Assembly (NCBI GenBank): GCA_004557655.1
Contig: SFGJ01000003.1
Span: forward strand, 1 to 64,000
From: Clostridiales bacterium
Lineage (GTDB): Bacteria; Bacillota; Clostridia; Oscillospirales; Oscillospiraceae
Length of the DNA stretch: 64,000 nt
Direction: 5' to 3'
Below the pieces are notes generated by a model. That model searched no databases. It saw only the letters and a list, made by a program, of their open reading frames with translations, and was not told where the DNA came from. Shown piece after piece: positions 32,987 to 41,410 of this stretch (the stretch's first letter is position 1; each line of letters starts with the position of its first letter). The position numbers and the translations under genes were made by a program.

Positions 32987-34354
32987 TTATTTCCCCACGC
33001 AGAAGCGGGAGAAGATCGTGGCCACCAGATCCTCCCGGATGCGCCTGCCTGTCAGCTCGCCCAGAGCCTCCAGGGCTGTTTCGGCGTCGGTGAGGATGGC
33101 GTCCGGAGTCAGCTTCGCCTCCATGGCTGACAGCGCCTGCTCCACAGACCCCAAGGCCCGCTCCACGGCATCCGCCTGGCGGCTGTTGGTCAGCAGCGCC
33201 CCGCCGATACCCGCCGTTTCGGGGTAGAGTTCCTTCACAATGCCGCCCAGAGCGTCCACGCCCTCGCCCGTGCGGGCGCAGACATGGCAGATATGCCCGA
33301 ACCGACCCGAAAGTCCGGAGATTTCCGCCCGCCGGGGCAGGTCGCTCTTGTTCACCACCAGTATCCTATGCTCCGCCAGCTCCGACAGAGCGAAGATCCG
33401 CTCCTCCTCCCCGGTGAGAGGTGCAGAGCCGTCCAGCACCACCAAGGCAAGCTGTGCCTGCTCTGCCGCCGCCACGGCCCGGTCCACGCCAATCTTCTCC
33501 ACGCTGTCCCGGGTGGTCCGTATGCCCGCCGTGTCACACAGCCGCAGCACCTGTCCACCTAAGCACGCCTTCTCCTCCACGGTGTCCCGGGTGGTGCCTG
33601 CCACCTCGGTGACGATGGCTCGGTCATAGCCCAGCAAGGCGTTGAGCAGAGAAGATTTGCCCGCATTGGGCAGGCCCAGCAGCACCGTGGGGATACCCTG
33701 CTTCATGATCCGCCCCCGGCGGAAGGTATCCAGCAAGCGTCTCAATTCTCCGCGGCAGCACTCCAAAGTATCCCGGATCTGACGCTCCTCCAACGGCTCG
33801 ATGTCCTCATCGGGATAGTCCACCGCCGCATAAAACCGGGAGGTGATATCCATAAGCCCGTCATATACCCGCTCCACCCCCCGGCTCATGGCGCCGGAGA
33901 GCTGCAAAGCGGCGTTTTGGGCACACGCGGCGGTCTCTGCGTCGATGAGATCTGCCACCGCCTCCGCCTGGATGAGGTCCATCCGTCCGCTGAGGAAGGC
34001 CCGCTGGGTAAACTCGCCCCCTCTGGCCTGCCGCGCGCCCCCGGCGAAGGCACAGCGCAGGACTTCGTCCAGCACCACCGCCGACCCGTGGCAATGTAGC
34101 TCTGCCGCCCACTCGCCGGTGTAGCTGCTCTCCGGAGCAAAAATCACGCACAGCCCGTCGTCGATGACCGCGCCCTCCGCCGTGCGCATACGCCCATAGA
34201 CCATCCTCCGGGGCGTCTGCCCGGCGGCGGGCCTGCCGTTTTGCGCGGCAAAGACCCGATCCACCACCCGCAGGGTCTCCGGCCCGGAAACGCGCACGAT
34301 GCCGATGGCGGCAGGTGCCCGGGCGGTGGCAATGGCGGCAATGGTATCAGTCAT
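32987..34354 (-). CDS. mnmE: tRNA modification GTPase MnmE
   Basis: The 455-aa GTPase works with MnmG to make cmnm5U34 in tRNA. The N-terminal folate-binding domain is TDTIAAIATA...GIVRVSG. The G domain has GLPNAGKSSLLNALLG, the GTTRDT switch, DTAG and NKSD. It ends in the catalytic C-terminus CVGK. ATG 34354 fits the family N-terminus; the GTG at 34363 is nearer the GGAG. A TATAAT-like -10 lies at 34388-34393. mnmE is often near oriC in Firmicutes. Confidence 0.96.
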   Translation of the reverse strand: MTDTIAAIATARAPAAIGIVRVSGPETLRVVDRVFAAQNGRPAAGQTPRRMVYGRMRTAEGAVIDDGLCVIFAPESSYTGEWAAELHCHGSAVVLDEVLRCAFAGGARQARGGEFTQRAFLSGRMDLIQAEAVADLIDAETAACAQNAALQLSGAMSRGVERVYDGLMDITSRFYAAVDYPDEDIEPLEERQIRDTLECCRGELRRLLDTFRRGRIMKQGIPTVLLGLPNAGKSSLLNALLGYDRAIVTEVAGTTRDTVEEKACLGGQVLRLCDTAGIRTTRDSVEKIGVDRAVAAAEQAQLALVVLDGSAPLTGEEERIFALSELAEHRILVVNKSDLPRRAEISGLSGRFGHICHVCARTGEGVDALGGIVKELYPETAGIGGALLTNSRQADAVERALGSVEQALSAMEAKLTPDAILTDAETALEALGELTGRRIREDLVATIFSRFCVGK

Positions 34355-34420
34355 GGCGTTCACATACTCCTTTGAAGTACATTATTTATTATAGCATATT
34401 AGATAGCCCGTGTATAGAGA

Positions 34421-34443
34421 AAAATGCGCTCTGGGCGCACTTT
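34421..34443 (-). terminator. Terminator of dnaD-dnaI
   Basis: On the minus strand AGTGCGC, loop CCAGA, GCGCATTTTT. It lies just beyond the dnaI-like stop. Confidence 0.7.
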
Positions 34444-34451
34444 CTCCTCTG

Positions 34452-35444
34452 TCAGCGCATCGCGCGCTTGAGCTTGCGGATGTCCTCACCGTAGAAGGGC
34501 AGGACCGTATACTCCCCCTGCAGTCGGGACCAGATGGCCGCCCCATAGCGGCTGCTGATCTGCACCGGGGTGAGATTGGTACTGATGATGGTGCTTTTTC
34601 CGGTGATGAGCCGCCCGTTCACAAGCTGATACAGGGCGCTCTGGACGAAGCTGGTGGCCATCTCCGTGCCCAGATCGTCCAGGATCAGCAGGTCGCAGCT
34701 TTCAAACCGCCGCACGTCCATAGCTGCGTCCGGCTCCTCGTCGGCGTGGAATTTCGCTGCCTCGCACCTGGCGAACACATGGCCGGCGGTGTCATACACC
34801 ACGGAAAAGCCGTCCTCGCTGACCACCCGGGCGACGCACGCGGAGAGAAAGGTCTTCCCCAGACCCGGATCACCGAAAAGCAGAAGATTCTTCGTACTTT
34901 TGCCGAAGTCAGCGGCAAAGGCCTGACACACCGCCAGGTTCCGTTCCATATTCTCCCGGGGGCTGCGGCTTTGCTCTCCCTGCTTTGTGTCATACCACCC
35001 CAGATCAAAGGTGTCAAAGCTCTGGCTGCCCACATCCAGCAGACTGCTGAGGTTCTTGATCTGCTCCTGGGCATAGAATTTCTGCAGGCAGGCGCACATT
35101 TTGCCGCCGCAGTAGCCGGTGTCGCCGCAGAGGACGCACCGGGGCTTGTCCTCCAACGCGTCGGCGGCGTATCCATGGGCGGTGAGCAGCTGCGCGCGCT
35201 CCTGCTGCAGCAGGGCGTTCTCCGCGCGGATGCGTGCAAGTGCCGGGGCGGGGTCCTCGCCGTGTCGCAGGGCCTCGGACAAAATACGGGACATGGTGCC
35301 CCGCAGCTCCCTCTCAATTTCCTCCAACCGGGGAATCTCCCGGTAGATCCTCAATCGGCGGGCCGCCGCCTGAGACGCCCTGCGCTGCTTGTCCTCCTCA
35401 AACCTCTGCAGCGCCGCGCTCATCACCTTGCCGTCATACGCCAT
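34452..35444 (-). CDS. dnaI: DnaI/DnaC-like helicase loader ATPase
   Basis: The 330-aa AAA+ protein has a helical N-terminus, a zinc-binding cysteine cluster (C103, C106, C112, C117/C119), Walker A GDPGLGKT (191-198), Walker B LLILDDLG, and an ISTNL sensor segment. Such proteins load the replicative helicase at the origin or at restarted forks. It follows the DnaD-like gene after 12 bp, a natural primosome pair. A phage-type DnaC homologue is the alternative, but the context is chromosomal. Confidence 0.88.
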   Translation of the reverse strand: MAYDGKVMSAALQRFEEDKQRRASQAAARRLRIYREIPRLEEIERELRGTMSRILSEALRHGEDPAPALARIRAENALLQQERAQLLTAHGYAADALEDKPRCVLCGDTGYCGGKMCACLQKFYAQEQIKNLSSLLDVGSQSFDTFDLGWYDTKQGEQSRSPRENMERNLAVCQAFAADFGKSTKNLLLFGDPGLGKTFLSACVARVVSEDGFSVVYDTAGHVFARCEAAKFHADEEPDAAMDVRRFESCDLLILDDLGTEMATSFVQSALYQLVNGRLITGKSTIISTNLTPVQISSRYGAAIWSRLQGEYTVLPFYGEDIRKLKRAMR

Positions 35445-35456
35445 CTCTCTGCCCCC

Positions 35457-36347
35457 TTACCACTTCAAATATTCCTCGATGATCTGTTTTTTGCTCTGGG
35501 CGGATGGGTCGGGCCGCTTCTTCTCCTCCTGAACATCCCGGAGCTTCCGCAGGCCCTCCTTATCCCACCGGCGCAGGATGCCGTTTAAGTACCGCCAGTC
35601 CATGCCCTGTTTTTTCAGCACGGTTTTCTCGTAGGCCAGGGCCACCATCTCCGGGGAAAAGCCCCAGTCCATCCACTGGGCTATGTATTTCTCCTCCGCC
35701 TCCACCGGGCGGCGGTCGCCCATGTGCAGGGCGGCCATGTACTGGGCCGACTGCTCCCGCCGCCGGGCCATGGTGCGCAGATACCGGGCGGCAGCTTCCT
35801 GATCAAATAGGCCCCGCCGTGCCCAGTAGTATCCCTCTTTTTCAATGGCGGCCACCGTGGGCCTGCGGCCCTGGCCGTACCGCCGCTCCGTCTCCTCCAC
35901 GCTGTGTCTGACCAGCAGGAAGATCACATCCGCCGGCAGGCCCACCTCGTGCCGCAGGTTCGCCAGCCGCTTTATATCCATGGTAGTGAGTTTTTTGCCC
36001 AGGGAGCGCTCCGTCTCCTCCACCAGCATCCCAAACTCCGGGTCCCGGAGCATTTCCACCAGCTCCGCAGCGGTGTACTCCCCCTGCCGCTGGGCCGGCT
36101 CCGGTATGGGCAGGCTCTGGGCCTGAATAAGCCCCATATTCTCCAGCTTGCTCTGGGCCGCCTGCAAGCGCAGGGCGCTCATGGACAGATCCTCCATCAG
36201 CCGCTCCGGCGTCACGGCATCCGACCTGCGCATGAGGTACAGATATAAAAGGACCGCGTCCCCGTCCGCCGTCTGCAGAAGCTGGTCCACCTGCCCCACG
36301 GGCAGCACCAGCGTCTCTTCCCGTTCCCGGATGATATAGCCGGCCAT
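35457..36347 (-). CDS. DnaD-domain replication initiation protein
   Basis: The 296-aa protein has an N-terminal winged-helix region (to about 100) followed by tandem DnaD/DnaB-like C-terminal domains. The second contains YIAQWMDWGFSPEMVALAYE and WRYLNGILRRW, the YxxxI-x-W motif of the family. ATG 36347 has AAGGAGG at 7 nt. It would act upstream of the helicase loader in the same transcript. Confidence 0.88.
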   Translation of the reverse strand: MAGYIIREREETLVLPVGQVDQLLQTADGDAVLLYLYLMRRSDAVTPERLMEDLSMSALRLQAAQSKLENMGLIQAQSLPIPEPAQRQGEYTAAELVEMLRDPEFGMLVEETERSLGKKLTTMDIKRLANLRHEVGLPADVIFLLVRHSVEETERRYGQGRRPTVAAIEKEGYYWARRGLFDQEAAARYLRTMARRREQSAQYMAALHMGDRRPVEAEEKYIAQWMDWGFSPEMVALAYEKTVLKKQGMDWRYLNGILRRWDKEGLRKLRDVQEEKKRPDPSAQSKKQIIEEYLKW

Positions 36348-36378
36348 GCGCACACCTCCTTGCCGCTGATTCAAAGCT

Positions 36379-36407
36379 ATTTTACACGAAAACAGCTTTT
36401 TCGTAAA
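36379..36407 (-). promoter_or_regulatory. dnaD promoter
   Basis: On the minus strand TTTACG (36402-36407), 17-nt spacer, TAAAAT (36379-36384). Confidence 0.65.
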
Positions 36408-36455
36408 GTCGTCCGGTTGTAATTTTGTGAATTTTTTGCTTTCGGACAGAAAACA

Positions 36456-36484
36456 CTTTCACAGACGGAAAAATGTGCTATAAT
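36456..36484 (+). promoter_or_regulatory. zapA promoter
   Basis: CTTTCA (36456-36461), 17-nt spacer, consensus TATAAT (36479-36484), divergent from the dnaD promoter. Confidence 0.65.
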
Positions 36485-36535
36485 TAAGATGATTTAGTAT
36501 GCGGAAAATTTTTTCAGAGGGAACAGGAGGCAGCT

Positions 36536-36853
36536 ATGGCAAATCGCATTACAGTGAGCATCTGCGGGGAGGAATACACCCTGGTAGCCGAGGAAAGCAC
36601 CGCCTACATGGAGCAAGTGGCTTCTTTGGTAGACAAGAAGATGAGCGAAGTCATTACCGGCGCCAAGGTGGGCCGTAATGACGCCGCCGTTCTGGCCGCC
36701 GTGAATCTGGCAGACGAACTGCTCAAGAGCGAGCAGGCAGCGGAGAATCTGCGCCGTCAGGTCAAGAATTATCTGGACGAGGCCACCCAGGCCAGAAACG
36801 AAGTCTCCGAGCTGAAGCGTCAGCTTTTCAAGGCCCAGCAGGGCAGAAAGTAA
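36536..36853 (+). CDS. zapA: Cell division protein ZapA
   Basis: The 105-aa protein binds FtsZ and bundles protofilaments. The small globular head (NRITVSICGEEYTLVAEE) is followed by a long C-terminal coiled coil (LLKSEQAAENLRRQVKNYL onward). AGGAGG precedes ATG 36536. The U32 gene starts 6 bp later. Confidence 0.9.
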   Translation: MANRITVSICGEEYTLVAEESTAYMEQVASLVDKKMSEVITGAKVGRNDAAVLAAVNLADELLKSEQAAENLRRQVKNYLDEATQARNEVSELKRQLFKAQQGRK

Positions 36854-36858
36854 GGTCT

Positions 36859-38922
36859 ATGGAACTGCTTGCTCCCGCCGGGTCCCGGGAGGCGCTTCTG
36901 GCCGCCGTACAAAACGGGGCCGACGCCGTTTACATGGGACTGGGCAGCTTCAATGCCCGCCGCGGCGCCCGGAATTTTACCGACGAGGACTTTTCTCACG
37001 CCGTGGAGTACTGTCATCTCCACGGGGTCAGGGTCTATCTTACCCTCAACACCCTGCTGACGGACCGTGAGCTGCCCGAGGCAGCGGAAGCCCTCCGCAA
37101 GGCAAGCCGCTGGGGGGTAGACGCGGTGCTGGTACAGGATTGGGGGCTATGGCAGCTTGCAAGGCTTGTGGCTCCTGACCAGCCCCTCCACGCCAGCACC
37201 CAGATGAGCCTGCACACCCTGTCGGGGGCAAAGCTGGCAGCAGACCTTGGCATGGAGCGGGTGGTGCTGGCCAGGGAGCTGTCCGCCCACGACACAGAGA
37301 TCATCTGCCGCTCCTGTGGGGCGGAGGTGGAGGTCTTCGGCCACGGAGCCCTGTGTATGTGCTACTCGGGCCAATGCGCCATGAGCGCCATGATCGGCGG
37401 CCGCAGCGGCAACCGGGGCACCTGTGCCCAGCCCTGCCGTCTGCCCTACCGCACGGGGAGTAAGACCGGGTATCTCCTGAGCCTGAAGGACAACAACCTC
37501 TCCCCCTATCTGCAGCAGATGGAGGACATGGGCGTTGCGTGCGTAAAATTAGAGGGCCGCATGAAGCGGCCGGAGTATGTGGCCGCGGTGACGGGGATCT
37601 ATCGCCGTCTGCTGGATGAAAAGCGTCCCCCTGACCGGGCCGAACAGTCCCAGCTCGAAAGCGCTTTTTCCCGTGCCGGGTTTACCGAGGGCTACTGGCT
37701 GGGCAAGCGAGGCCCCCAGATGTTCGGCGTACGCCCGGAGGACGCCCGTTGGCCGGAAGATTGGTTTGCCCAGGTGCGGAAAACCTATGAGAATAACGCC
37801 GAAAATCGCCCGCTGCCTGTGTCCCTTTCCTGCCGCATAGCCTCGGGCGAGGCGGCGCGGCTCACCGCCGCATTGCGGGACGGGCGGAGCGTTACCGTGA
37901 CGGGTCCCGTGCCGGAAACAGCCAGAAACCGCTCTCTCACGGAAGAAGATCTCCGCGCCCGCCTGAAAAAAACCGGCGGCACGGCTTTCGTGTGCGACCA
38001 AATTGATATTTCCCTGGAGGATGGACTTATGCTCTCCGCCGGCAGCGTCAACGCCCTGCGGCGGGACGCGTTGGAACAGCTTCGGGCGCTCCTTGTGAAG
38101 CCACCGAAGCGGCGCACCTTCCCCACCCCGGTTTTGCCGGCGCTTGCGGAAAGCTATGACGGTGCCCCCGCCCTGACCGCGTCTGTTGCCTATGCCCATC
38201 AGTTGACACCGGAACTGGCCAGGGGCGTGGAGCTGTTGTATCTGCCCCTGCCCCTGTTGGATCAAGTGGATCTGGACGAATACACCGAATACACACGGCT
38301 GTGCGCCGTGCTGCCCCGGATTTTCCGTACGGAGGATGAGGCGGCCTTCCGCCGGACGCTGCAAAGCCATCCTCAGCTCTCCGCCGTGTCGGTGAGCAAC
38401 CTGGGCCACCTGCCCATTGTGGAGAATTTGGGGCTGGAGATCCGGGGCGATCTGGGGATGAATGTGTTCAACAGCCGCTCCCTGCTGTTTCTGCGGGAGC
38501 TGGGTCTGCAGAGCGCCACGGTGTCTGCCGAGCTGCGGCACCAGCAAATTCGCGATCTGCAAAAATATCTGCTCTGCGAGGCGGTGGTCTACGGCCGCCT
38601 GCCTTTGATGGTCACGGAAAACTGCGTCCTGCGCTGCAGCGGCCAATGCGGGCGGGGCAGCGGCGGCACAATAACCGACCGCACCGGTGCAGAATTCCCG
38701 GTGCTGTGCAGCCACGGCTGCCGCTGTGAGATTCAAAACAGCAGAAAACTCTTTCTGGCGGACAAGCCGGAGTGGCAAAGGTGCGGCCTGCGCTGGGCCA
38801 GGCTCCGGTTCACCACGGAGTCGGCGGAGGATTGTCTGGACGCTCTGGAGCGCTATGAGGGCAAGGGCGGCGGCGCCCCCGGAGACTTTACAAGAGGTCT
38901 GTTTTACCGGGGTGTTGATTAA
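36859..38922 (+). CDS. U32-family protein with DUF3656 domain (RlhA/TrhP-like RNA hydroxylation)
   Basis: The 687-aa protein opens MELLAPAGSREALLAAVQNG and has the U32 signature YSGQCAMSAMIGG then NRGTCAQPCR, whose cysteines probably hold an Fe-S cluster. Residues from about 390 match the DUF3656 region seen in RlhA (YdcP). RlhA hydroxylates 23S C2501 and TrhP makes ho5U34 in tRNA, both using prephenate. The old name collagenase is probably not its function. The choice between rRNA and tRNA target is open. Confidence 0.88.
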   Translation: MELLAPAGSREALLAAVQNGADAVYMGLGSFNARRGARNFTDEDFSHAVEYCHLHGVRVYLTLNTLLTDRELPEAAEALRKASRWGVDAVLVQDWGLWQLARLVAPDQPLHASTQMSLHTLSGAKLAADLGMERVVLARELSAHDTEIICRSCGAEVEVFGHGALCMCYSGQCAMSAMIGGRSGNRGTCAQPCRLPYRTGSKTGYLLSLKDNNLSPYLQQMEDMGVACVKLEGRMKRPEYVAAVTGIYRRLLDEKRPPDRAEQSQLESAFSRAGFTEGYWLGKRGPQMFGVRPEDARWPEDWFAQVRKTYENNAENRPLPVSLSCRIASGEAARLTAALRDGRSVTVTGPVPETARNRSLTEEDLRARLKKTGGTAFVCDQIDISLEDGLMLSAGSVNALRRDALEQLRALLVKPPKRRTFPTPVLPALAESYDGAPALTASVAYAHQLTPELARGVELLYLPLPLLDQVDLDEYTEYTRLCAVLPRIFRTEDEAAFRRTLQSHPQLSAVSVSNLGHLPIVENLGLEIRGDLGMNVFNSRSLLFLRELGLQSATVSAELRHQQIRDLQKYLLCEAVVYGRLPLMVTENCVLRCSGQCGRGSGGTITDRTGAEFPVLCSHGCRCEIQNSRKLFLADKPEWQRCGLRWARLRFTTESAEDCLDALERYEGKGGGAPGDFTRGLFYRGVD

Positions 38923-38983
38923 TCCCTGTATTATTTAAGACAAACATTACTATTTGTAATTGCATTTTGAGAGGTTGGCTCCT

Positions 38984-39433
38984 ATGGAACTGAAATTCAA
39001 AGCCCTAAATCCCATGATCGGACGGGAGATCCCCCTGCCCCAATTTGCCACCCCCGGCTCGGCGGCCATGGATCTGCGGGCCTGCATTGACCGGCCTGTG
39101 ACCATACGGGCAGGAGAACGGACGGTGGTCCCCACGGGCCTTGCCATGGCTCTGCCCTCGGCGGACTATGTGGCACTGCTTTTTGCCCGGAGCGGATTGG
39201 GCATCAGGAAGGGCGTTTGCCTGTCCAACGGCGTGGGCGTCATTGACAGCGACTACCGGGGTGAGATCGGCGTGGGGCTGGTGAATCTGTCGCAGGAGGC
39301 GTACACCGTGCAGCCCGGGGACCGCATTGCCCAGCTCATGGTGGTGCCGGTGGAGCGTCCCACGGTCAGTCTGGTGGAGGATCTGGACGACACCAGCCGC
39401 GGCAGCGGCGGCTTCGGCTCCACGGGGAGGTAA
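38984..39433 (+). CDS. dut: dUTP diphosphatase
   Basis: The 149-aa trimeric dUTPase has all five motifs: SAAMDLRAC, RSGLGIR, GVIDSDYRGEI, PGDRIAQLMV and RGSGGFGSTG. It removes dUTP and supplies dUMP. ATG 38984 has GAGAGG upstream; the ORF extends 24 nt further without an RBS. maf starts 5 bp after its stop. Confidence 0.96.
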   Translation: MELKFKALNPMIGREIPLPQFATPGSAAMDLRACIDRPVTIRAGERTVVPTGLAMALPSADYVALLFARSGLGIRKGVCLSNGVGVIDSDYRGEIGVGLVNLSQEAYTVQPGDRIAQLMVVPVERPTVSLVEDLDDTSRGSGGFGSTGR

Positions 39434-39438
39434 GGATC

Positions 39439-40017
39439 ATGGCGAAGATCGTATTGGCCTCCGGCTCTCCCCGGCGGCAGGAGCTGCTGGTTCGCATGGG
39501 TATTTCGGACTTTGACATCCGGGTGCCGGAGGTGGAGGAACGCTATCCGGAGGGCCTTTCCCCGGAGGAAACGGTTTGCTACATCTCCCGGGAAAAATCC
39601 GACGCCGCCAGGCTTTTGTGCGGCCCGGATGAGATCATCATTACCGCCGACACCATGGTTTTTCTGGATGAAAAGCGGCTTGGCAAGCCAAAAAATGAGG
39701 AAGAGGCACTGGCGATGCTGACGGCTCTGGCCGGGCGGCAGCACACGGTCTGCACCGGCGTCACCGTACGGCAGGGGGAAAAGGTCCTCACCGCCGCCGA
39801 GCACACGGATGTGTATTTCCACCCGGCCACGGAAAGCCAGCTCCGCGCCTATATCCGCACCGGCGAGCCTATGGACAAAGCCGGGGCCTACGGCGTACAG
39901 GGCAAGGGCGCTCTGCTGGTGGAGCGGATCGACGGAGATTTCTTCAATGTCATGGGTCTGCCCGTTTCCCTTCTGTCAGATCTCCTAAAACCTTTTGGCA
40001 TCAACCTTTTGGAGTAA
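39439..40017 (+). CDS. maf: Maf-family nucleotide pyrophosphatase
   Basis: The 192-aa protein has LASGSPRRQELL at the N-terminus, EVEERY, ADTMV with the catalytic Asp, GKPKNEEEA, and the late GKGALLVERIDGDFFNVMGLP. Maf proteins hydrolyse dTTP/UTP or modified nucleotides. RBS GGGAGG. The maf-mreC-mreD order is a conserved Firmicutes arrangement. Confidence 0.95.
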   Translation: MAKIVLASGSPRRQELLVRMGISDFDIRVPEVEERYPEGLSPEETVCYISREKSDAARLLCGPDEIIITADTMVFLDEKRLGKPKNEEEALAMLTALAGRQHTVCTGVTVRQGEKVLTAAEHTDVYFHPATESQLRAYIRTGEPMDKAGAYGVQGKGALLVERIDGDFFNVMGLPVSLLSDLLKPFGINLLE

Positions 40018-40021
40018 GCTT

Positions 40022-40855
40022 ATGAAGAATTTTTTTAACAAAACCGGCATATGGATCCTGGCCGCGGCCGTGGTGATCGTGGTGACCCTGTCCATCCTGT
40101 CCGCCACCGGTACGGGAATTATCAACAATATCGCCGGTGCCATCGCCTCACCCTTCCGCTCCGCCGGAACTGCCATCGGAAACTGGTTCGGATCCATTGC
40201 CGATAAGTTTGACGATGTAGAAGCTCTGCAAAAGGAGAACGAGGAACTGCGCAAGCGTGTTGCCCAGTTGGAGGATGCCAACCGGCAGGCCGTCACCGAC
40301 AGTCAGGAAAACCAGCGATTGCGCAGCCTCCTGAATCTGCGGCAGCAGCGGCGTGATTTTACCTTTGAGAGTGCCAAGGTCACCCAGTATGAAAACTCCA
40401 ACTGGGCCTCTACCCTCACCCTGAACCGGGGCACAAGCTGCGGTGTGGCGGTGAACAACTGCGTGGTGAATGAGACCGGCGCTCTGGTGGGTGTGGTAAC
40501 GGAGGTGGGCCTCAACTGGTGCACCGTGGCCACCGTGCTGGACACGCAGGCCCAGTTTGGCGTCACGGTGTTCCGCACTGGTGAGGCCGCCGTTGCCATG
40601 GGTGATCTCTCCCTCATGCACCAGGGCAAAGTGAAGCTCAACTACCTCTCCGGCACCAATCCCCCTGCAGGCGGCGATCTGGTGCTGACCTCAGGCCTGG
40701 GCGGGTACTATCCCTCCGGTCTGGTCATCGGTACCGTGGAGGATGTGCGCACCGACGACTCGGGTCTGACCCAGTACGCCGTGCTGCAGCCTAATGTGAC
40801 ACCGGCTGAGCTGGTTGAGGTGTTCATTATCACCTCCTTCGACATCGTGGATTGA
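40022..40855 (+). CDS. mreC: Rod-shape determining protein MreC
   Basis: The 277-aa protein has an N-terminal transmembrane helix (WILAAAVVIVVTLSIL), a coiled coil (VEALQKENEELRKRVAQLED) and an extracellular beta-domain (from about 110). It bridges MreD and PBP2 in the elongasome. ATG 40022 with GGAG at 7 nt. It starts 4 bp after maf. MreB is not in the window. Confidence 0.94.
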   Translation: MKNFFNKTGIWILAAAVVIVVTLSILSATGTGIINNIAGAIASPFRSAGTAIGNWFGSIADKFDDVEALQKENEELRKRVAQLEDANRQAVTDSQENQRLRSLLNLRQQRRDFTFESAKVTQYENSNWASTLTLNRGTSCGVAVNNCVVNETGALVGVVTEVGLNWCTVATVLDTQAQFGVTVFRTGEAAVAMGDLSLMHQGKVKLNYLSGTNPPAGGDLVLTSGLGGYYPSGLVIGTVEDVRTDDSGLTQYAVLQPNVTPAELVEVFIITSFDIVD

Positions 40856-40865
40856 GAGGTGACTC

Positions 40866-41369
40866 TTGCAACATCGTGACTATGTTTTCAAGTGGCTGTT
40901 CTACTCGTTAACGGTGCTGGCCTTTGTGCTGCTGCAGGTCTTCGTGCTGGTACACGTCCGCCTCTGGGGCATACACCCCTTTGTGTTTCCCGCCCTGGTG
41001 GCCACCATCGCCGCGCTGGAATCCCCCCACGACAGCGCAGTATTTGTGCTGGCCTTCGGCCTGGTACTGGACATCACCATGCCGGGGGAGATCCCCTGCT
41101 TTTACACCGTGGCGTTTATCGTGGTGTTTATCGTATCCCGACTGCTGTCGGCCAAGGTGCTGGTAAGGCCTTTTTTCTGCTGCATGCTTTGCGGCATTCT
41201 GAGCATTGTGTGCACCGACCTGCTGCACATGCTGTTTCTCAACGCTTTCGTCAGCTTCTCTTTCCGATCCGCCCTGCTGCTCATGGGAAAGGAGCTGCTG
41301 CTGACAACTCCGCTGCTGCCGCTCCTCTTCCTGCCGGCCTATAAGATCCGCAGGATCTTCCATCAGTAG
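40866..41369 (+). CDS. mreD: Rod-shape determining protein MreD
   Basis: The 167-aa hydrophobic protein has about five transmembrane segments and an ITMPGEIPCFYT loop, in the position and size of MreD. TTG 40866 is the start, preceded by GAGAGGTG. It lies between mreC and the PBP2 gene. Confidence 0.88.
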   Translation: MQHRDYVFKWLFYSLTVLAFVLLQVFVLVHVRLWGIHPFVFPALVATIAALESPHDSAVFVLAFGLVLDITMPGEIPCFYTVAFIVVFIVSRLLSAKVLVRPFFCCMLCGILSIVCTDLLHMLFLNAFVSFSFRSALLLMGKELLLTTPLLPLLFLPAYKIRRIFHQ

Positions 41370-41410
41370 TGAGTGTTTCTTACCCCTTTCGGAAAGGAGG
41401 CTATCCCATC